64,000 bases of DNA, taken from contig JAFEDI010000126.1 in NCBI GenBank assembly GCA_018241725.1, forward strand, positions 1 through 64,000, given 5' to 3'. This document shows positions 42,604 to 52,306 of this stretch, piece by piece. Below the pieces are notes generated by a model that made no database searches, was not told where the DNA came from, and worked only from the letters and a program-made list of their open reading frames with translations. The position numbers and the translations under genes are program-made. How positions within the stretch are numbered: the first letter of the stretch is position 1; every line of letters begins with the position of its first letter. The DNA comes from Pseudomonadota bacterium (lineage in GTDB: Bacteria > Pseudomonadota > Gammaproteobacteria > Burkholderiales > Rhodocyclaceae).

Positions 42604-43620
42604 TCAGGCGAATCCCTCCAGCACCACCTTGCCGAGGGCCGTGCCGCTCTCCAGCAGGGCGTGGGCTTTGCGCAGGTTGGTGGCGTTGATGGTGCCCAGG
42701 TGCAACTGCGCAGTGCTGCGTACGGCGCCCTGGTCCACCAGCCCGGCCAGTGCGTCGAGCAGGCGGTGCTGGGCCACCATGTCCGGCGTGTGGAACAGGC
42801 TGCGGGTGAACATCAGCTCCCAGTGCAGGCTCAGGCTCTTGCGCTTGAGCAGGCGCACGTCGATCGGTTCCGGATCATCGATCAGCGCCAGCTTGCCCTG
42901 GGGCGCCAGTACCTCCACCAACTGCGGGAAGTGGGTGTCGGTGTGGGTCAGGCTGATCGCCTGGTCCACCGGTGGCAGGTTCAGCGCCGCCAGTTGTGCC
43001 GCGAAGGGCCGGTGGTGGTCGATGACGTGGTGCGCGCCGAGGCCCGTGACCCAGGCGCGGGTTTCGGGGCGGGACGCCGTTGCCACCACCGTCAGGTCGG
43101 TGCGCTGGCGGGCCAGCTGGATCAGCACCGAGCCGACCCCGCCCGCCGCACCGACGATCAGCAGCGTGCTTGGCTTGCCGCTGCCGGCCAGCGGCACCTG
43201 CAGGCGGTCGAAGAGCAGCTCCCAGGCGGTGATGCCGGTCAATGGTAGGGCTGCCGCATCGGCCGCCGACAGGGTCTTCGGTTTGTGCCCAACCAGGCGC
43301 TCGTCCACCAGCTGGAACTCCGCGTTGCTGCCGGCGCGGTCGATGGCGCCGGCGTACCACACCGCGTCGCCGGGGCGGAACAGGCTGACCTCCGGCCCCA
43401 CCTCGCGTACCACGCCGACCGCATCGTAGCCGAGCACCTTGTATTCCCCGTCCGCTGGCGCTGCGCTGCGGCGCACCTTGGTATCGACGGGATTCACCGA
43501 GATCGCCTGTACCTCCACCAGCAGGTCGTGGCCAGTGGGCTGTGGGCGCGGTAGTTCGATGTCGATCAGCGCGTCGTCCCGCTCGATGGGGCCGGGGTGC
43601 CGGTAGCCGATGGCTTTCAT
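42604..43620 (-). CDS. Zinc-type alcohol dehydrogenase-like / quinone oxidoreductase
   Basis: 338-residue MDR-superfamily protein of the ZADH2/qor-like subgroup that lacks the structural zinc cysteines. GroES-like N-terminal domain (VQAISVNPVDTKVR, LGYDAVGVV) and Rossmann motif GAAGGVGSVLIQLA. Probably NADPH-dependent reduction of quinones or enones. Overlaps the OYE gene start/stop by 4 bp, so the two reductases form an operon under the divergent LysR gene. Confidence 0.88.
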   Translation of the reverse strand: MKAIGYRHPGPIERDDALIDIELPRPQPTGHDLLVEVQAISVNPVDTKVRRSAAPADGEYKVLGYDAVGVVREVGPEVSLFRPGDAVWYAGAIDRAGSNAEFQLVDERLVGHKPKTLSAADAAALPLTGITAWELLFDRLQVPLAGSGKPSTLLIVGAAGGVGSVLIQLARQRTDLTVVATASRPETRAWVTGLGAHHVIDHHRPFAAQLAALNLPPVDQAISLTHTDTHFPQLVEVLAPQGKLALIDDPEPIDVRLLKRKSLSLHWELMFTRSLFHTPDMVAQHRLLDALAGLVDQGAVRSTAQLHLGTINATNLRKAHALLESGTALGKVVLEGFA

Positions 43621-44732
43621 GCGGGGCTCTCCTCGGTGATCGCGGCGTGGAAGGGATAGCTGGTGTAGCCGTGGGCGTTGCCGCCGAAGAAGGTGGTGGC
43701 GTCCGGGGTGTTGAGGGGCCAGCCGTGCTGCAGGCGGGCCGGCAGGTCCGGGTTGGCGATGAATGGCCGGCCGAAGGCCACCAGGTCGGCGTGCCCCTTG
43801 GCCAGCACCGCCTCGGCGCGGGCCAGCGTGTAGCCTCCGGCGACGATGATCGGGCGCGGAAAGGCCGCGCGCAGCTCGGCATGGAAGGCTTCCGCCGCCG
43901 GGTTGGGTTCGGGCTCTTCCGGCTCGTTGGTGTGCAGGTAGGCCACCCCGCGCTCGGCCAGGAAGGCCGCCGCGGCGAGGGCGGTCGGCAGACTGTCGGG
44001 GCAGTCCATGCCGCGCGCCTGGTTGCGCGGCGACAGGCGCACGCCGGTACGTTCGGCACCGATCGCGCCGATCACCGCGTCCACGACCTCGTGCAGGAAG
44101 CGCAGGCGGTTGTCGCGGCTGCCACCGTAATCGTCGTCACGGTGGTTGGAGGTGGTGCGCAGGAACTGGTCGATCAGGTAGCTGTTGGCGGCGTGGATCT
44201 CGACGCCGTCGAAGCCGGCCTCGATGGCGTTCAGCGCCGCCTGGCGGAAGGACGCGACGATGGGCGCGATCTCCGCCCGGTCGAGGGCGCGGGGTACCGG
44301 GCAATCCACCATGCCGCCCTTGCCGTCCGGCCGGGCCAGCCAGATCTGGCCCGGGAAGGCGACCGCCGACGGCGCCACCGGCGTCGCACCGCCGCGCAGG
44401 TCCGGGTGGGACATGCGGCCGCAGTGCCAGATCTGCAGGAAGATGCGCCCGCCCGCCGCATGCACGGCGTCGGTGACGAGGCGCCAGCCGGCGATCTGCT
44501 CGGTGCTGTGCACGCCCGGCGTCAGCGAATAGCCCTTGGCGTCCGCCGAAATATCGGTGGCCTCGGCGATGATCAGCCCGGCCGAGGCGCGCTGGGCGTA
44601 GTACTCGGCGTTCATCGCGGTCGGTACGTTGCCGGGCTGGCCGGCGCGGGCGCGGGTCAGCGGCGGCATCACGACGCGGTTCGGTAGCGTCAGGGCGCCG
44701 AGGGAGAAGGGCTGGAAGAGGGGAGAGTTCAT
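43617..44732 (-). CDS. nemA: Old Yellow Enzyme family alkene reductase (NemA-like)
   Basis: 371 residues, FMN-dependent ene-reductase acting on electrophiles such as N-ethylmaleimide, nitroesters and enones. Start LFQPFSLGALTLPNRVVMPPLTRARA; active-site HAANSYLIDQFL; FMN site VAGGYTLARAEAVL and VAFGRPFIANPDLP. In E. coli nemA is controlled by an electrophile sensor (NemR); here control is probably by the divergent LysR protein. Confidence 0.93.
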   Translation of the reverse strand: MNSPLFQPFSLGALTLPNRVVMPPLTRARAGQPGNVPTAMNAEYYAQRASAGLIIAEATDISADAKGYSLTPGVHSTEQIAGWRLVTDAVHAAGGRIFLQIWHCGRMSHPDLRGGATPVAPSAVAFPGQIWLARPDGKGGMVDCPVPRALDRAEIAPIVASFRQAALNAIEAGFDGVEIHAANSYLIDQFLRTTSNHRDDDYGGSRDNRLRFLHEVVDAVIGAIGAERTGVRLSPRNQARGMDCPDSLPTALAAAAFLAERGVAYLHTNEPEEPEPNPAAEAFHAELRAAFPRPIIVAGGYTLARAEAVLAKGHADLVAFGRPFIANPDLPARLQHGWPLNTPDATTFFGGNAHGYTSYPFHAAITEESPA

Positions 44733-44816
44733 GATGACGGCCTGAAGGAAGTGGAGACGGAGCCAGTCTAGGCAAGGGTCTGTCGTTTGATAATTGGGCT
44801 AGGATTTGATGCATTC

Positions 44817-44831
44817 TCAAACGAGGTTTGA
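44817..44831. promoter_or_regulatory. Putative LysR operator between nemA and lysR
   Basis: Perfect inverted repeat TCAAAC-GAG-GTTTGA lying 2 bp upstream of the lysR ATG, with a further GTTTGA copy at 44785-44790 making a second inverted pair across the 101-bp divergent region. Position over the lysR RBS suggests autorepression and control of nemA. Confidence 0.5.
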
Positions 44832-44833
44832 AA

Positions 44834-45739
44834 ATGATTCACCTGGCCGACGTTCAGCTCTTCATCCGCGTTAGCGAACTGGGCAACATCAGCGCCGCCG
44901 GGCGGGCCCTCGGCCTCAGTGCCGCCGCCGCCAGCGCCGCCATCAAGCGCCTGGAACAGCGCGTGGATAGTCAGCTCTTCGAGCGCTCCACCCGCTCGCT
45001 ACGCCTCACCCAGGCCGGCGAGAACTTCCTCGCCTACTGCAGCCAGTCCCAGCAACTCCTCGAGGAAGGCCTCGCCGCCCTGCGCGAAGGGCGCGAACAA
45101 CTCAGCGGCGACATCCACCTGGGTGCCTCGTCCGACCTGGGCCGCGGCCGCCTCGACGCGCTGCTCGAAGTCTTCCGCCTGCGTCACCCGCAGGTCCGGC
45201 TGGTGATGCACCTGTCGGACAGCCTCACCGACCTCTACCGTCACCCGGTGGACCTGGTGCTGCGCTATGGCCTGTCGGCGGACTCCAGCCTCATCGGCCG
45301 CAAGCTCGCCGACAATTGCCGTGTGCTGGTTGCCGCGCCGGCCTACCTGGCCCGCCACGGCAGGCCGTCCACCATCGAGGAGCTGGTCGGTCGCAACTGC
45401 ATCTGCTTCTACCGCAATGGGGAGCTGTTCGACCGCTGGAGCCTGTTCCACCAAGGCCAGCAGAGGGAGATTGAAGTGCGCGGCGACCGCGCCGCCGACG
45501 ACGGCGCGTTGGTGCGTCAGTGGGCCGTGCAGGGCCACGGCATCGCCTACAAGTCGCGCCTGGATGTGGAGGACGACCTCGCTGCAGGCCGCTTGGTAGA
45601 ACTCTTCCCCGACGCCCGCGGCGAGCCTTCGCCGCTGTACGTGGCCTATCCGAGCCGGCGCTATCAGCCGGCGCGCATCAAGGCCTTGCTGGGCTATCTG
45701 GAGGAAGCCTTCCGCGGTGCTGTGCCGGTTGCGCCGTGA
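44834..45739 (+). CDS. LysR family transcriptional regulator
   Basis: 301 residues. N-terminal winged HTH (GNISAAGRALGLSAAAASAAIKRLEQ) and a substrate-binding domain. ATG 44834 is preferred over an in-frame TTG two codons up. Divergent from the nemA-oxidoreductase operon, which it most likely regulates; the effector is unknown. Confidence 0.9.
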   Translation: MIHLADVQLFIRVSELGNISAAGRALGLSAAAASAAIKRLEQRVDSQLFERSTRSLRLTQAGENFLAYCSQSQQLLEEGLAALREGREQLSGDIHLGASSDLGRGRLDALLEVFRLRHPQVRLVMHLSDSLTDLYRHPVDLVLRYGLSADSSLIGRKLADNCRVLVAAPAYLARHGRPSTIEELVGRNCICFYRNGELFDRWSLFHQGQQREIEVRGDRAADDGALVRQWAVQGHGIAYKSRLDVEDDLAAGRLVELFPDARGEPSPLYVAYPSRRYQPARIKALLGYLEEAFRGAVPVAP

Positions 45740-45741
45740 GC

Positions 45742-46182
45742 TCAGTGCTCAAGTTTCTTGAGCAGACCGCGCTTGATCGCCGTGGTGGTCGGCCGGTTGA
45801 ATTTTTCGGGCAGGCTGCTGCGCTTGAACCAGCGGAAGTTGGAATGCTCGCGGTTCAGGCGCGGAGCGATTTCCTGGCTGACGCGCAGCAGGTAGTAGTG
45901 CATGTCCCGGTCGGCCACGTTGCCGCTGATGGACGATACGCGGCCGAGCTTGATCAGCTGCTTTTCCTTCACGCGCAGGCCGGTTTCCTCCACCAGCTCG
46001 CGCATCAGCGCCTTGCGCGGTGCCTCGCCGCGATCGACACGACCCCCGAAGAAATTCCACAGTCCGGAGTTGTTGACGACTTCGGAACGCTTGCCGAGCA
46101 GGAACTTGCCAGTCTCGATGCACTGGATGATGGCCCAGGCGCCGGTTTTGGCGGGCGAGGGCTTCACGCGGTCTTTTGCCAT
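45742..46182 (-). CDS. NUDIX hydrolase
   Basis: 146 residues. Complete Nudix box: GGRVDRGEAPRKALMRELVEETGL (G-x5-E-x7-REUxEExGU). Probable house-cleaning nucleoside diphosphate-X hydrolase; substrate not assignable. Only 2 bp separate its stop from the convergent LysR stop. Confidence 0.9.
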   Translation of the reverse strand: MAKDRVKPSPAKTGAWAIIQCIETGKFLLGKRSEVVNNSGLWNFFGGRVDRGEAPRKALMRELVEETGLRVKEKQLIKLGRVSSISGNVADRDMHYYLLRVSQEIAPRLNREHSNFRWFKRSSLPEKFNRPTTTAIKRGLLKKLEH

Positions 46183-46452
46183 GACTGTCGGGGCTTCGCT
46201 GATGGATCCGGGATGATACGAATATCTTATAACGAAGTAGGGTTTCTTTAATGTGACGGTTTTGCGTCACCGCGTTGCAATGCTCACGCTGGGGCCGATA
46301 TTAGCCTGCAAATTTCCTGTCACCAAAGTGGGTTAGCCTTGATTGTCCATGGATAGCCAACCCGTTGAGGCCCGATCAGGCCCTGTCAGCGTCCGCCAGC
46401 AGCGCGCTGCGCCCCGCGCCATCTCCCTCCTTGTCTTATCGCGTCGTTCATC

Positions 46453-47718
46453 GTGGCCAATAAAAGCGCTTATTCCGGCAAAGCGTTCCCCGTGCAGGAT
46501 GGGGACACACTGGCGTGTACCGCGGCTGACCTGTGCCATGCAGTGCGTTTCATCGATGCGGGCACCCGCAATTCGGAAGTCTTCGAGATCTTCGAGGCCG
46601 CGCCGCAGATCCAGTGCCTGCCGGTGCTGGCCGACGGTCTCCTCGTCGGGCTGATCAACCGGCAGAGCTTCATGGTGCAGATCGCCGGCCGTTTCCACTG
46701 GGAGGTTTACGGCAAGAAACGCTGTACCAAGGTCATGGACGACGCACCGGTGCGCATCGACGCCGCGATGCGGATCCACGAGATCGCCGACCGCCTGGTC
46801 GGTGACGTGCCGGGCGGCCTGCCGGAGAGCTTCGTCATCGTCTGCGACGGCAAACTGCAGGGCGTCGGCTTCACCAGCGACGTCCTTGCCGCGCTGCGCC
46901 AGCACGAGCGCCGCGCCGCCGATGAGCTGCGGCAACACCGCGACCGCCTGTTCGCGATGATCGAGGAGCGGACCCGCGACCTGCGGCTGGCCAAGCAGGA
47001 GGCCGAGCGCGCAAACCGGGCCAAGAGCGATTTCCTGACACGGATGTCCCATGAGCTGCGCACGCCGCTGCACGCCATCATGGCCTTCTCCCAGTTGGGT
47101 ACCCAGCGGCATTCCGATGCCGACCGGCCCAGGCTCGGTAGCTTCTTCGCCCGTATCCATGAAAGCACGGTCAAGCTGTCGCTGCTCGTGGACGACCTGC
47201 TCAGCCTGTCCCGGCTCGATACCGGGCGCATCGTGCTGGATCTTGGCTACACCGATCTCGGCGAGTTGCTGGCTACTGTCCGGGACACTTTTGCCGACAC
47301 GGCAGGGCACCGCAACATCGTTGTCCGTGTCGACCGGCCCGAGGCTCCGACCCCGTTGCGCGCCGATCCCCAGCGCATCGGCCAAGTGCTCACCAATGTG
47401 CTGGGCAATGCGCTGAAGTTCTCGCCACTCAACTCGGAAATCGTCCTCCGTCTGGCCGTCGAGTACAGCGGCACCGCGGAGCCTGCGGTCGGCTATCGCC
47501 TCGACGTCATCGACCAGGGGCCGGGGATTCCCGACGACGAGATGGAGAGCATCTTCGAGAGTTTCAACCTGTCGAGCCGGACGCAGACCGGGGCAGGGGG
47601 CGTCGGTCTCGGGCTGTCCATCTCCCGCGAGATCATGAACCTGCACGGCGGCAGCATTACGGCCCGCAACCTGCCGGCGGGCGGGGCGTGTTTCTCGCTC
47701 CATTTTCCCCGCGCCTGA
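46453..47718 (+). CDS. Sensor histidine kinase with N-terminal CBS-like module
   Basis: 421 residues, no TM segments. Residues 1-155 resemble the CBS-pair input found in some GGDEF proteins (LPVLADGLLVGLINRQSFM, YGKKRCTKVMDD), a short coiled coil follows, then HisKA with His200 (TRMSHELRTPL) and HATPase_c (GPGIPDDE, GVGLGLSIS). No receiver domain and no adjacent response regulator (orphan). The best start is GTG 46453 although its Shine-Dalgarno is weak. ppk2 begins 84 bp downstream on the same strand. Confidence 0.85.
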   Translation: MANKSAYSGKAFPVQDGDTLACTAADLCHAVRFIDAGTRNSEVFEIFEAAPQIQCLPVLADGLLVGLINRQSFMVQIAGRFHWEVYGKKRCTKVMDDAPVRIDAAMRIHEIADRLVGDVPGGLPESFVIVCDGKLQGVGFTSDVLAALRQHERRAADELRQHRDRLFAMIEERTRDLRLAKQEAERANRAKSDFLTRMSHELRTPLHAIMAFSQLGTQRHSDADRPRLGSFFARIHESTVKLSLLVDDLLSLSRLDTGRIVLDLGYTDLGELLATVRDTFADTAGHRNIVVRVDRPEAPTPLRADPQRIGQVLTNVLGNALKFSPLNSEIVLRLAVEYSGTAEPAVGYRLDVIDQGPGIPDDEMESIFESFNLSSRTQTGAGGVGLGLSISREIMNLHGGSITARNLPAGGACFSLHFPRA

Positions 47719-47802
47719 AATACCTGCCGGCCCCTTGCTGTAACACGCGTGCTGCACGCTTCCGCTCGAATTTGCATCGACAACCAGACAGAGAGAGCAC
47801 CC

Positions 47803-48726
47803 ATGGACAACGACGACATCCGCGATCTTCATCGCCGCCTCGAGCGGGAATTGCTGGACAGCTACGACGAGGAACTGGAACTCGAAATGGACGACGCCCG
47901 CTTCGACGCCATCGGGGCGGGGGAGAGCCGGCCGGCGTCCGACGAGGACAAGCTGCGGCGCCAGCGCTACTTCAAGGAACTGCTCCGCCTGCAGGGCGAG
48001 CTCGTCAAGCTGCAGGACTGGGTGGCGACCAACAAGCGGCGGGTGGTGATCCTCTTCGAAGGCCGCGATGCGGCCGGCAAGGGCGGTGTCATCAAGCGCA
48101 TCACCCAGCGCCTCAACCCCCGCGTGTGCCGCGTGGTGGCCCTGCCGGCACCGAACGACCGGGAGCGCACCCAGTGGTATTTCCAGCGCTACGTGCACCA
48201 CCTGCCGGCGGCTGGTGAGATGGTCCTCTTCGACCGCAGCTGGTACAACCGGGCCGGCGTGGAGCGTGTGATGGGTTTCTGTTCCGACGACGAGTACGAA
48301 GAGTTCTTCCGCTCGGTGCCGGAATTCGAGCGGATGCTGGTGCGTTCGGGCATCCAGCTCATCAAGTACTGGTTCTCCATCACCGACGAGGAGCAGCACT
48401 TCCGCTTCCTGTCACGCATTCATGACCCCCTCAAACAGTGGAAGCTCAGCCCGATGGACCTGGAGTCCCGCGCCCGCTGGGAGAAATACACCGAGGCCAA
48501 GGAAGTGATGCTGGAGCGCACCCACATTCCCGAAGCCCCCTGGTGGATCGTCCACGCCGACGACAAGAAGGCCGCCCGCCTCAACTGCATCCAGCACCTG
48601 CTCGACCAGATGCCCTACGAGGAAGTGATCCGCCCACCCGTCGATCTGCCGGCGCGGGTGCGCCACCCGGACTACGTCCGCCATGCGGTGTCCGACGACA
48701 TGATGGTGCCCGATTACTTCGGCTGA
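47803..48726 (+). CDS. ppk2: Polyphosphate kinase 2 family protein
   Basis: 307 residues. Uses polyphosphate to phosphorylate nucleoside mono- or diphosphates (or the reverse). Walker A EGRDAAGKGG, Walker B/lid region LFDRSWYNRAGVERVMGF. Length and N-terminal extension fit the single-domain class that prefers diphosphates. ATG 47803 chosen over an upstream frame start. Followed by the phosphate transporter gene (157 bp), suggesting a phosphate/polyphosphate unit. Confidence 0.93.
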   Translation: MDNDDIRDLHRRLERELLDSYDEELELEMDDARFDAIGAGESRPASDEDKLRRQRYFKELLRLQGELVKLQDWVATNKRRVVILFEGRDAAGKGGVIKRITQRLNPRVCRVVALPAPNDRERTQWYFQRYVHHLPAAGEMVLFDRSWYNRAGVERVMGFCSDDEYEEFFRSVPEFERMLVRSGIQLIKYWFSITDEEQHFRFLSRIHDPLKQWKLSPMDLESRARWEKYTEAKEVMLERTHIPEAPWWIVHADDKKAARLNCIQHLLDQMPYEEVIRPPVDLPARVRHPDYVRHAVSDDMMVPDYFG

Positions 48727-48883
48727 GTGCCGCTTACCCACGGGCAGCCCGTTGCGGGGCTGGGGGCGCCGGGCCGGTTTGCCATTTGTTGCAATCGGCA
48801 CCATGACATGCCATGCGCGCATCATTGAACCGTCATGGGCGGCGATGACAATGCGGCGACCCCCATCAACAGGTAATAACCGC

Positions 48884-50503
48884 ATGAACCCCAGCACTGA
48901 CATGGCCGCTACGCCCGATGCGTTGCGTGCCGCATCCAAACCCAACCTGGACCGCGGCAGCGGGCCGCGCAGCCGCGCGCTGTTCCTGGTCTTCATCTTC
49001 GGCGGCCTGCTGTTCACCGGTTACAGCGTCTTCGCCGACATCGCCGAGTCGAGCACGCCGATGGGCTCCATGCTGCCCTACCTGCTGCTCGGCGTCGCGC
49101 TGTTGATCGCCCTCGGTTTCGAGTTCGTCAATGGCTTCCACGACACCGCCAACGCGGTGGCCACCGTCATCTACACCCACTCGCTGCCGCCCCATTTCGC
49201 GGTAGTGTGGTCCGGCGTCTTCAATTTTCTCGGCGTGCTGGTGTCCAGCGGCACGGTGGCCTTCGGCATCATCTCCCTGCTGCCGGTCGAACTGATCCTG
49301 CAGGTCGGCTCCAGCGCCGGCTTCGCGATGGTCTTCGCGCTGCTCATTGCCGCCATCATCTGGAACCTCGGCACCTGGTGGTTCGGCCTGCCGGCTTCGT
49401 CCTCCCACACCCTGATCGGCTCGATCATCGGCGTCGGCGTGGCCAACGCATTGATGCACGGCCGCGACGGCACCAGCGGCGTCGACTGGGCCCAGGCCAC
49501 CAAGGTCGGCTATTCCCTGCTGCTCTCCCCGCTGGTCGGCTTCTGCTGCGCGGCGATCCTGCTGCTGGTGCTGCGCAGCCTCGTCAAGAACCGCGAACTG
49601 TACGACGAGCCGAAGGGCGAAACCCCGCCGCCCTGGTGGATCCGCGGCATCCTGATCCTCACCTGCACCGGCGTCTCGTTTGCCCACGGCTCCAACGACG
49701 GCCAGAAGGGCATGGGCCTGATCATGCTGATCCTGGTCGGCACCGTGCCATTGTCCTACGCACTGAACCGTGCCATGCCGGCCAGCGAGGTCACCCAGTT
49801 CGCCGCAGTCGCCCACGTCACCCAGGAAGCCCTGGTCAAGGCTGCCCCGATGGCACCGCCGGCCGCCCCCCGCGACGTGCTGTCGGACTACATCCGCAGC
49901 AAGAACCTCACGCCCGAGGTGCTGCCGGCCCTGGCCGCGCTGAGCGGCGCCATCGAGGAACAGGTGAAGCAGTCCGACTCCCTCGCCAAGCTGCCGGCCG
50001 ACTCCGTGGCCAACGTGCGCAACGACATGTACCTGGCCTCCGAAGCGATCCGCTTCATCGAGAAGAGCGAGGCGGTCAAGCTTGACGACGACACGCGCAC
50101 CAACCTGAAGGCGTTCAAGAAGGAGCTCGACGCGGCCACCAAGTTCATCCCCCTGTGGGTCAAGGTGGCGGTGGCCATCGCCCTCGGCCTGGGCACCATG
50201 ATCGGCTGGAAGCGCATCGTCGTGACCGTCGGCGAGAAGATCGGCAAGACCCACCTCACCTACGCCCAGGGCGCGTCCGCCGAACTGGTGGCCATGGGCA
50301 CCATCGGCGCCGCCGACATGTTCGGCCTGCCGGTATCCACCACCCACGTTCTCTCTTCCGGCGTGGCCGGCTCGATGGCGGCCAACCGCTCCGGCCTGCA
50401 GATGTCCACCGTCCGCAACCTGCTGATGGCCTGGGTCCTCACGCTGCCGGCGGCGATCATCCTGTCGGGCAGTCTGTACTGGCTGTTCGTACAGATCTTC
50501 TGA
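48884..50503 (+). CDS. pit: PiT-family inorganic phosphate transporter
   Basis: 539 residues, inner membrane. Two PiT signature halves: GFEFVNGFHDTANAVAT and the inverted repeat near the C-terminus (AMGTIGAADMFGLPVSTTHVLSS). A central hydrophilic insert (about residues 330-440) separates the halves, as in longer PitA-like proteins. ATG 48884 follows AGGTAA. Takes up metal-phosphate complexes with protons. Ends in a strong terminator. Confidence 0.94.
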   Translation: MNPSTDMAATPDALRAASKPNLDRGSGPRSRALFLVFIFGGLLFTGYSVFADIAESSTPMGSMLPYLLLGVALLIALGFEFVNGFHDTANAVATVIYTHSLPPHFAVVWSGVFNFLGVLVSSGTVAFGIISLLPVELILQVGSSAGFAMVFALLIAAIIWNLGTWWFGLPASSSHTLIGSIIGVGVANALMHGRDGTSGVDWAQATKVGYSLLLSPLVGFCCAAILLLVLRSLVKNRELYDEPKGETPPPWWIRGILILTCTGVSFAHGSNDGQKGMGLIMLILVGTVPLSYALNRAMPASEVTQFAAVAHVTQEALVKAAPMAPPAAPRDVLSDYIRSKNLTPEVLPALAALSGAIEEQVKQSDSLAKLPADSVANVRNDMYLASEAIRFIEKSEAVKLDDDTRTNLKAFKKELDAATKFIPLWVKVAVAIALGLGTMIGWKRIVVTVGEKIGKTHLTYAQGASAELVAMGTIGAADMFGLPVSTTHVLSSGVAGSMAANRSGLQMSTVRNLLMAWVLTLPAAIILSGSLYWLFVQIF

Positions 50504-50531
50504 AGCGCACTGGTTTCTTGCGTTGCGTTGT

Positions 50532-50566
50532 CCCTGCCCGGGCCTTTCGGCCGGGCAGGGTTTTTT
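50532..50566 (+). terminator. Rho-independent terminator after pit
   Basis: GC-rich stem (CCCTGCCCGGGCC / GGCCGGGCAGGG, one bulge) with a TTTC loop and TTTTTT at 50561-50566, 28 bp after the pit stop and before the convergent MCP stop. Confidence 0.92.
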
Positions 50567-50582
50567 CGTCGGTGAGGGGCTT

Positions 50583-52160
50583 TCAGACCCGGAAGCGCGC
50601 CACTTCGGCCTGCAGATCGTGGGCCAGCCGCTCCAGTTGCGCGGCCGACGAGGACACGTCCGACGCCGATGCGCGGCTGGCGTCGGTCATCTGGGCGATG
50701 CGCTCCACGTTCCTGGCGATCTCCGCGCCGGCGATGCGCTGTTCCCGCAGCGCCGTCGAAATGTCGGTGACCGCCCCCAGCACGCCCGCCGAACCGTCGC
50801 TGATCTGCTGCATCGACGAGCCCGCCGCCTCGATCTGGCGCACGCTGTCGGTCACCGACTCGTTGCCCGTCTGCATTACCGCCGATGCCGAGCCCGTGCT
50901 GTGCTGCACGGACGCCACCTTGGCGGTGATGTCCTGGGCCGAGCTGGCCGTCCGCTCCGCCAGCTTGCGCACCTCGTCGGCCACGACGGCGAAGCCGCGC
51001 CCCTGCTCGCCCGCGCGGGCCGCCTCGATGGCGGCGTTGAGCGCCAGCAGGTTGGTCTGGTCCGCCACCTCCTTGATCACCTGCACGATGCTGCTGATGT
51101 CCTGCGCTTGCTGCCCGAGGGCCTGCATCTGGCTGGTGGCGTCGTTCACCACCTGAGCGACCCGCTGGATATCGGCGACGGCCTTGAGGACGTCCTCGCC
51201 GCCCTGGCGCGACAGCGCCCCCGCCTGCTGGGCCCGCTGTTCGGCCTGGCTGGCGTTGTCCGCCACCTGGTCGATGCTCACCGAGAATTCCTCCACCGAC
51301 GCGGCCACCGACGAGGTGGCGTCGTTCTGCTGGCTGGTGGCCTGCAGAACGCCGTTGGCGGCCGAAGTCAAGTGCTCCGCCGCACCGGAAAGCTGCTGCG
51401 AACGGTCCCGCGTGCGCTGCACGATGGACTGCAGCTCGGCGACGAAGGCATTGACCTTTTCCGCCACCTCGTCCAGTTCGTCCTGGCCCTTGTTGGGCAG
51501 GCGCTGCGTCAGGTCGCCCTGGCTCAGCGGCACCAACTGTTGCAGCATCCCCTTCAAGCTGGACTGCAGCGACATGGACACGGCGAGAATCGCCAGCGTG
51601 GTGAGCGTGATGCCAACCGCCAGCAAGCCGACGATGATCCAGAACACCTCGGACGACACCGTCCGCGCCGCTGCCACGCCCTGGGCCGATTCCTCCCGCC
51701 GCTGGGCGATGAAGCCGTCCAGCTCAGTCTGGAAAGGCTTGAACTGCTGGTTGTAGATCCGCACGAGCGTCTCGTTGGCGGCCTTCGGATCGTTTGCCGC
51801 CGTGGCGAGCAGCGTGAGCGAGCTGTCCCGATATAGCTCCCAGTGTTTCAGGATCCCGGCTAAAGCCTCGCGGACCTCGGCCCGGCGGATGGCGGTCACC
51901 GCGCGCTGGCCGTTCCGTTCGATGCTCTGTGCCGAGGCAGCGAAGATCTCTTTCGCCTCAGGCTGTGCCGGATCGAGCATGACCGTCATTGCCGCACTGG
52001 ACTTCACTTCAAGCAGGTCGGCCACGTAGCTCTCGCGCCGGTGGGCCGTGTCCTCGACGCTCCGGATGGCGTTCAGCCCCCAGACGGTGGCCGCGGCAAT
52101 GATGAGCAGGCCGGTTGCCGTGACAGCACCAAGGGCTCTGAGTTTGTTCCGTATGTTCAT
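50583..52160 (-). CDS. Methyl-accepting chemotaxis protein
   Basis: 525 residues. TM1 (about 8-30), periplasmic four-helix-type sensor (about 31-185), TM2 (about 186-210), HAMP and a cytoplasmic signalling domain with hairpin tip [35 protein letters not shown]. No C-terminal NWETF-like pentapeptide. Start ATG follows GGGAGG; the open frame upstream is not protein-like. Ligand unknown; no other che or fla genes nearby. Confidence 0.94.
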   Translation of the reverse strand: MNIRNKLRALGAVTATGLLIIAAATVWGLNAIRSVEDTAHRRESYVADLLEVKSSAAMTVMLDPAQPEAKEIFAASAQSIERNGQRAVTAIRRAEVREALAGILKHWELYRDSSLTLLATAANDPKAANETLVRIYNQQFKPFQTELDGFIAQRREESAQGVAAARTVSSEVFWIIVGLLAVGITLTTLAILAVSMSLQSSLKGMLQQLVPLSQGDLTQRLPNKGQDELDEVAEKVNAFVAELQSIVQRTRDRSQQLSGAAEHLTSAANGVLQATSQQNDATSSVAASVEEFSVSIDQVADNASQAEQRAQQAGALSRQGGEDVLKAVADIQRVAQVVNDATSQMQALGQQAQDISSIVQVIKEVADQTNLLALNAAIEAARAGEQGRGFAVVADEVRKLAERTASSAQDITAKVASVQHSTGSASAVMQTGNESVTDSVRQIEAAGSSMQQISDGSAGVLGAVTDISTALREQRIAGAEIARNVERIAQMTDASRASASDVSSSAAQLERLAHDLQAEVARFRV

Positions 52161-52306
52161 GAATAGCCTCCCTGAAGCAAGGAAAGAGGAAACGATCGTC
52201 AGGAATGTTAAGTGAGTATGGACCCAATCCGGGGAGGGTGGCCCGAAGGTTGGCAAACGGCGTCCTTCCTTACCGAACCCGTCCCGTGCCAACCGGCAGC
52301 GTGCGT

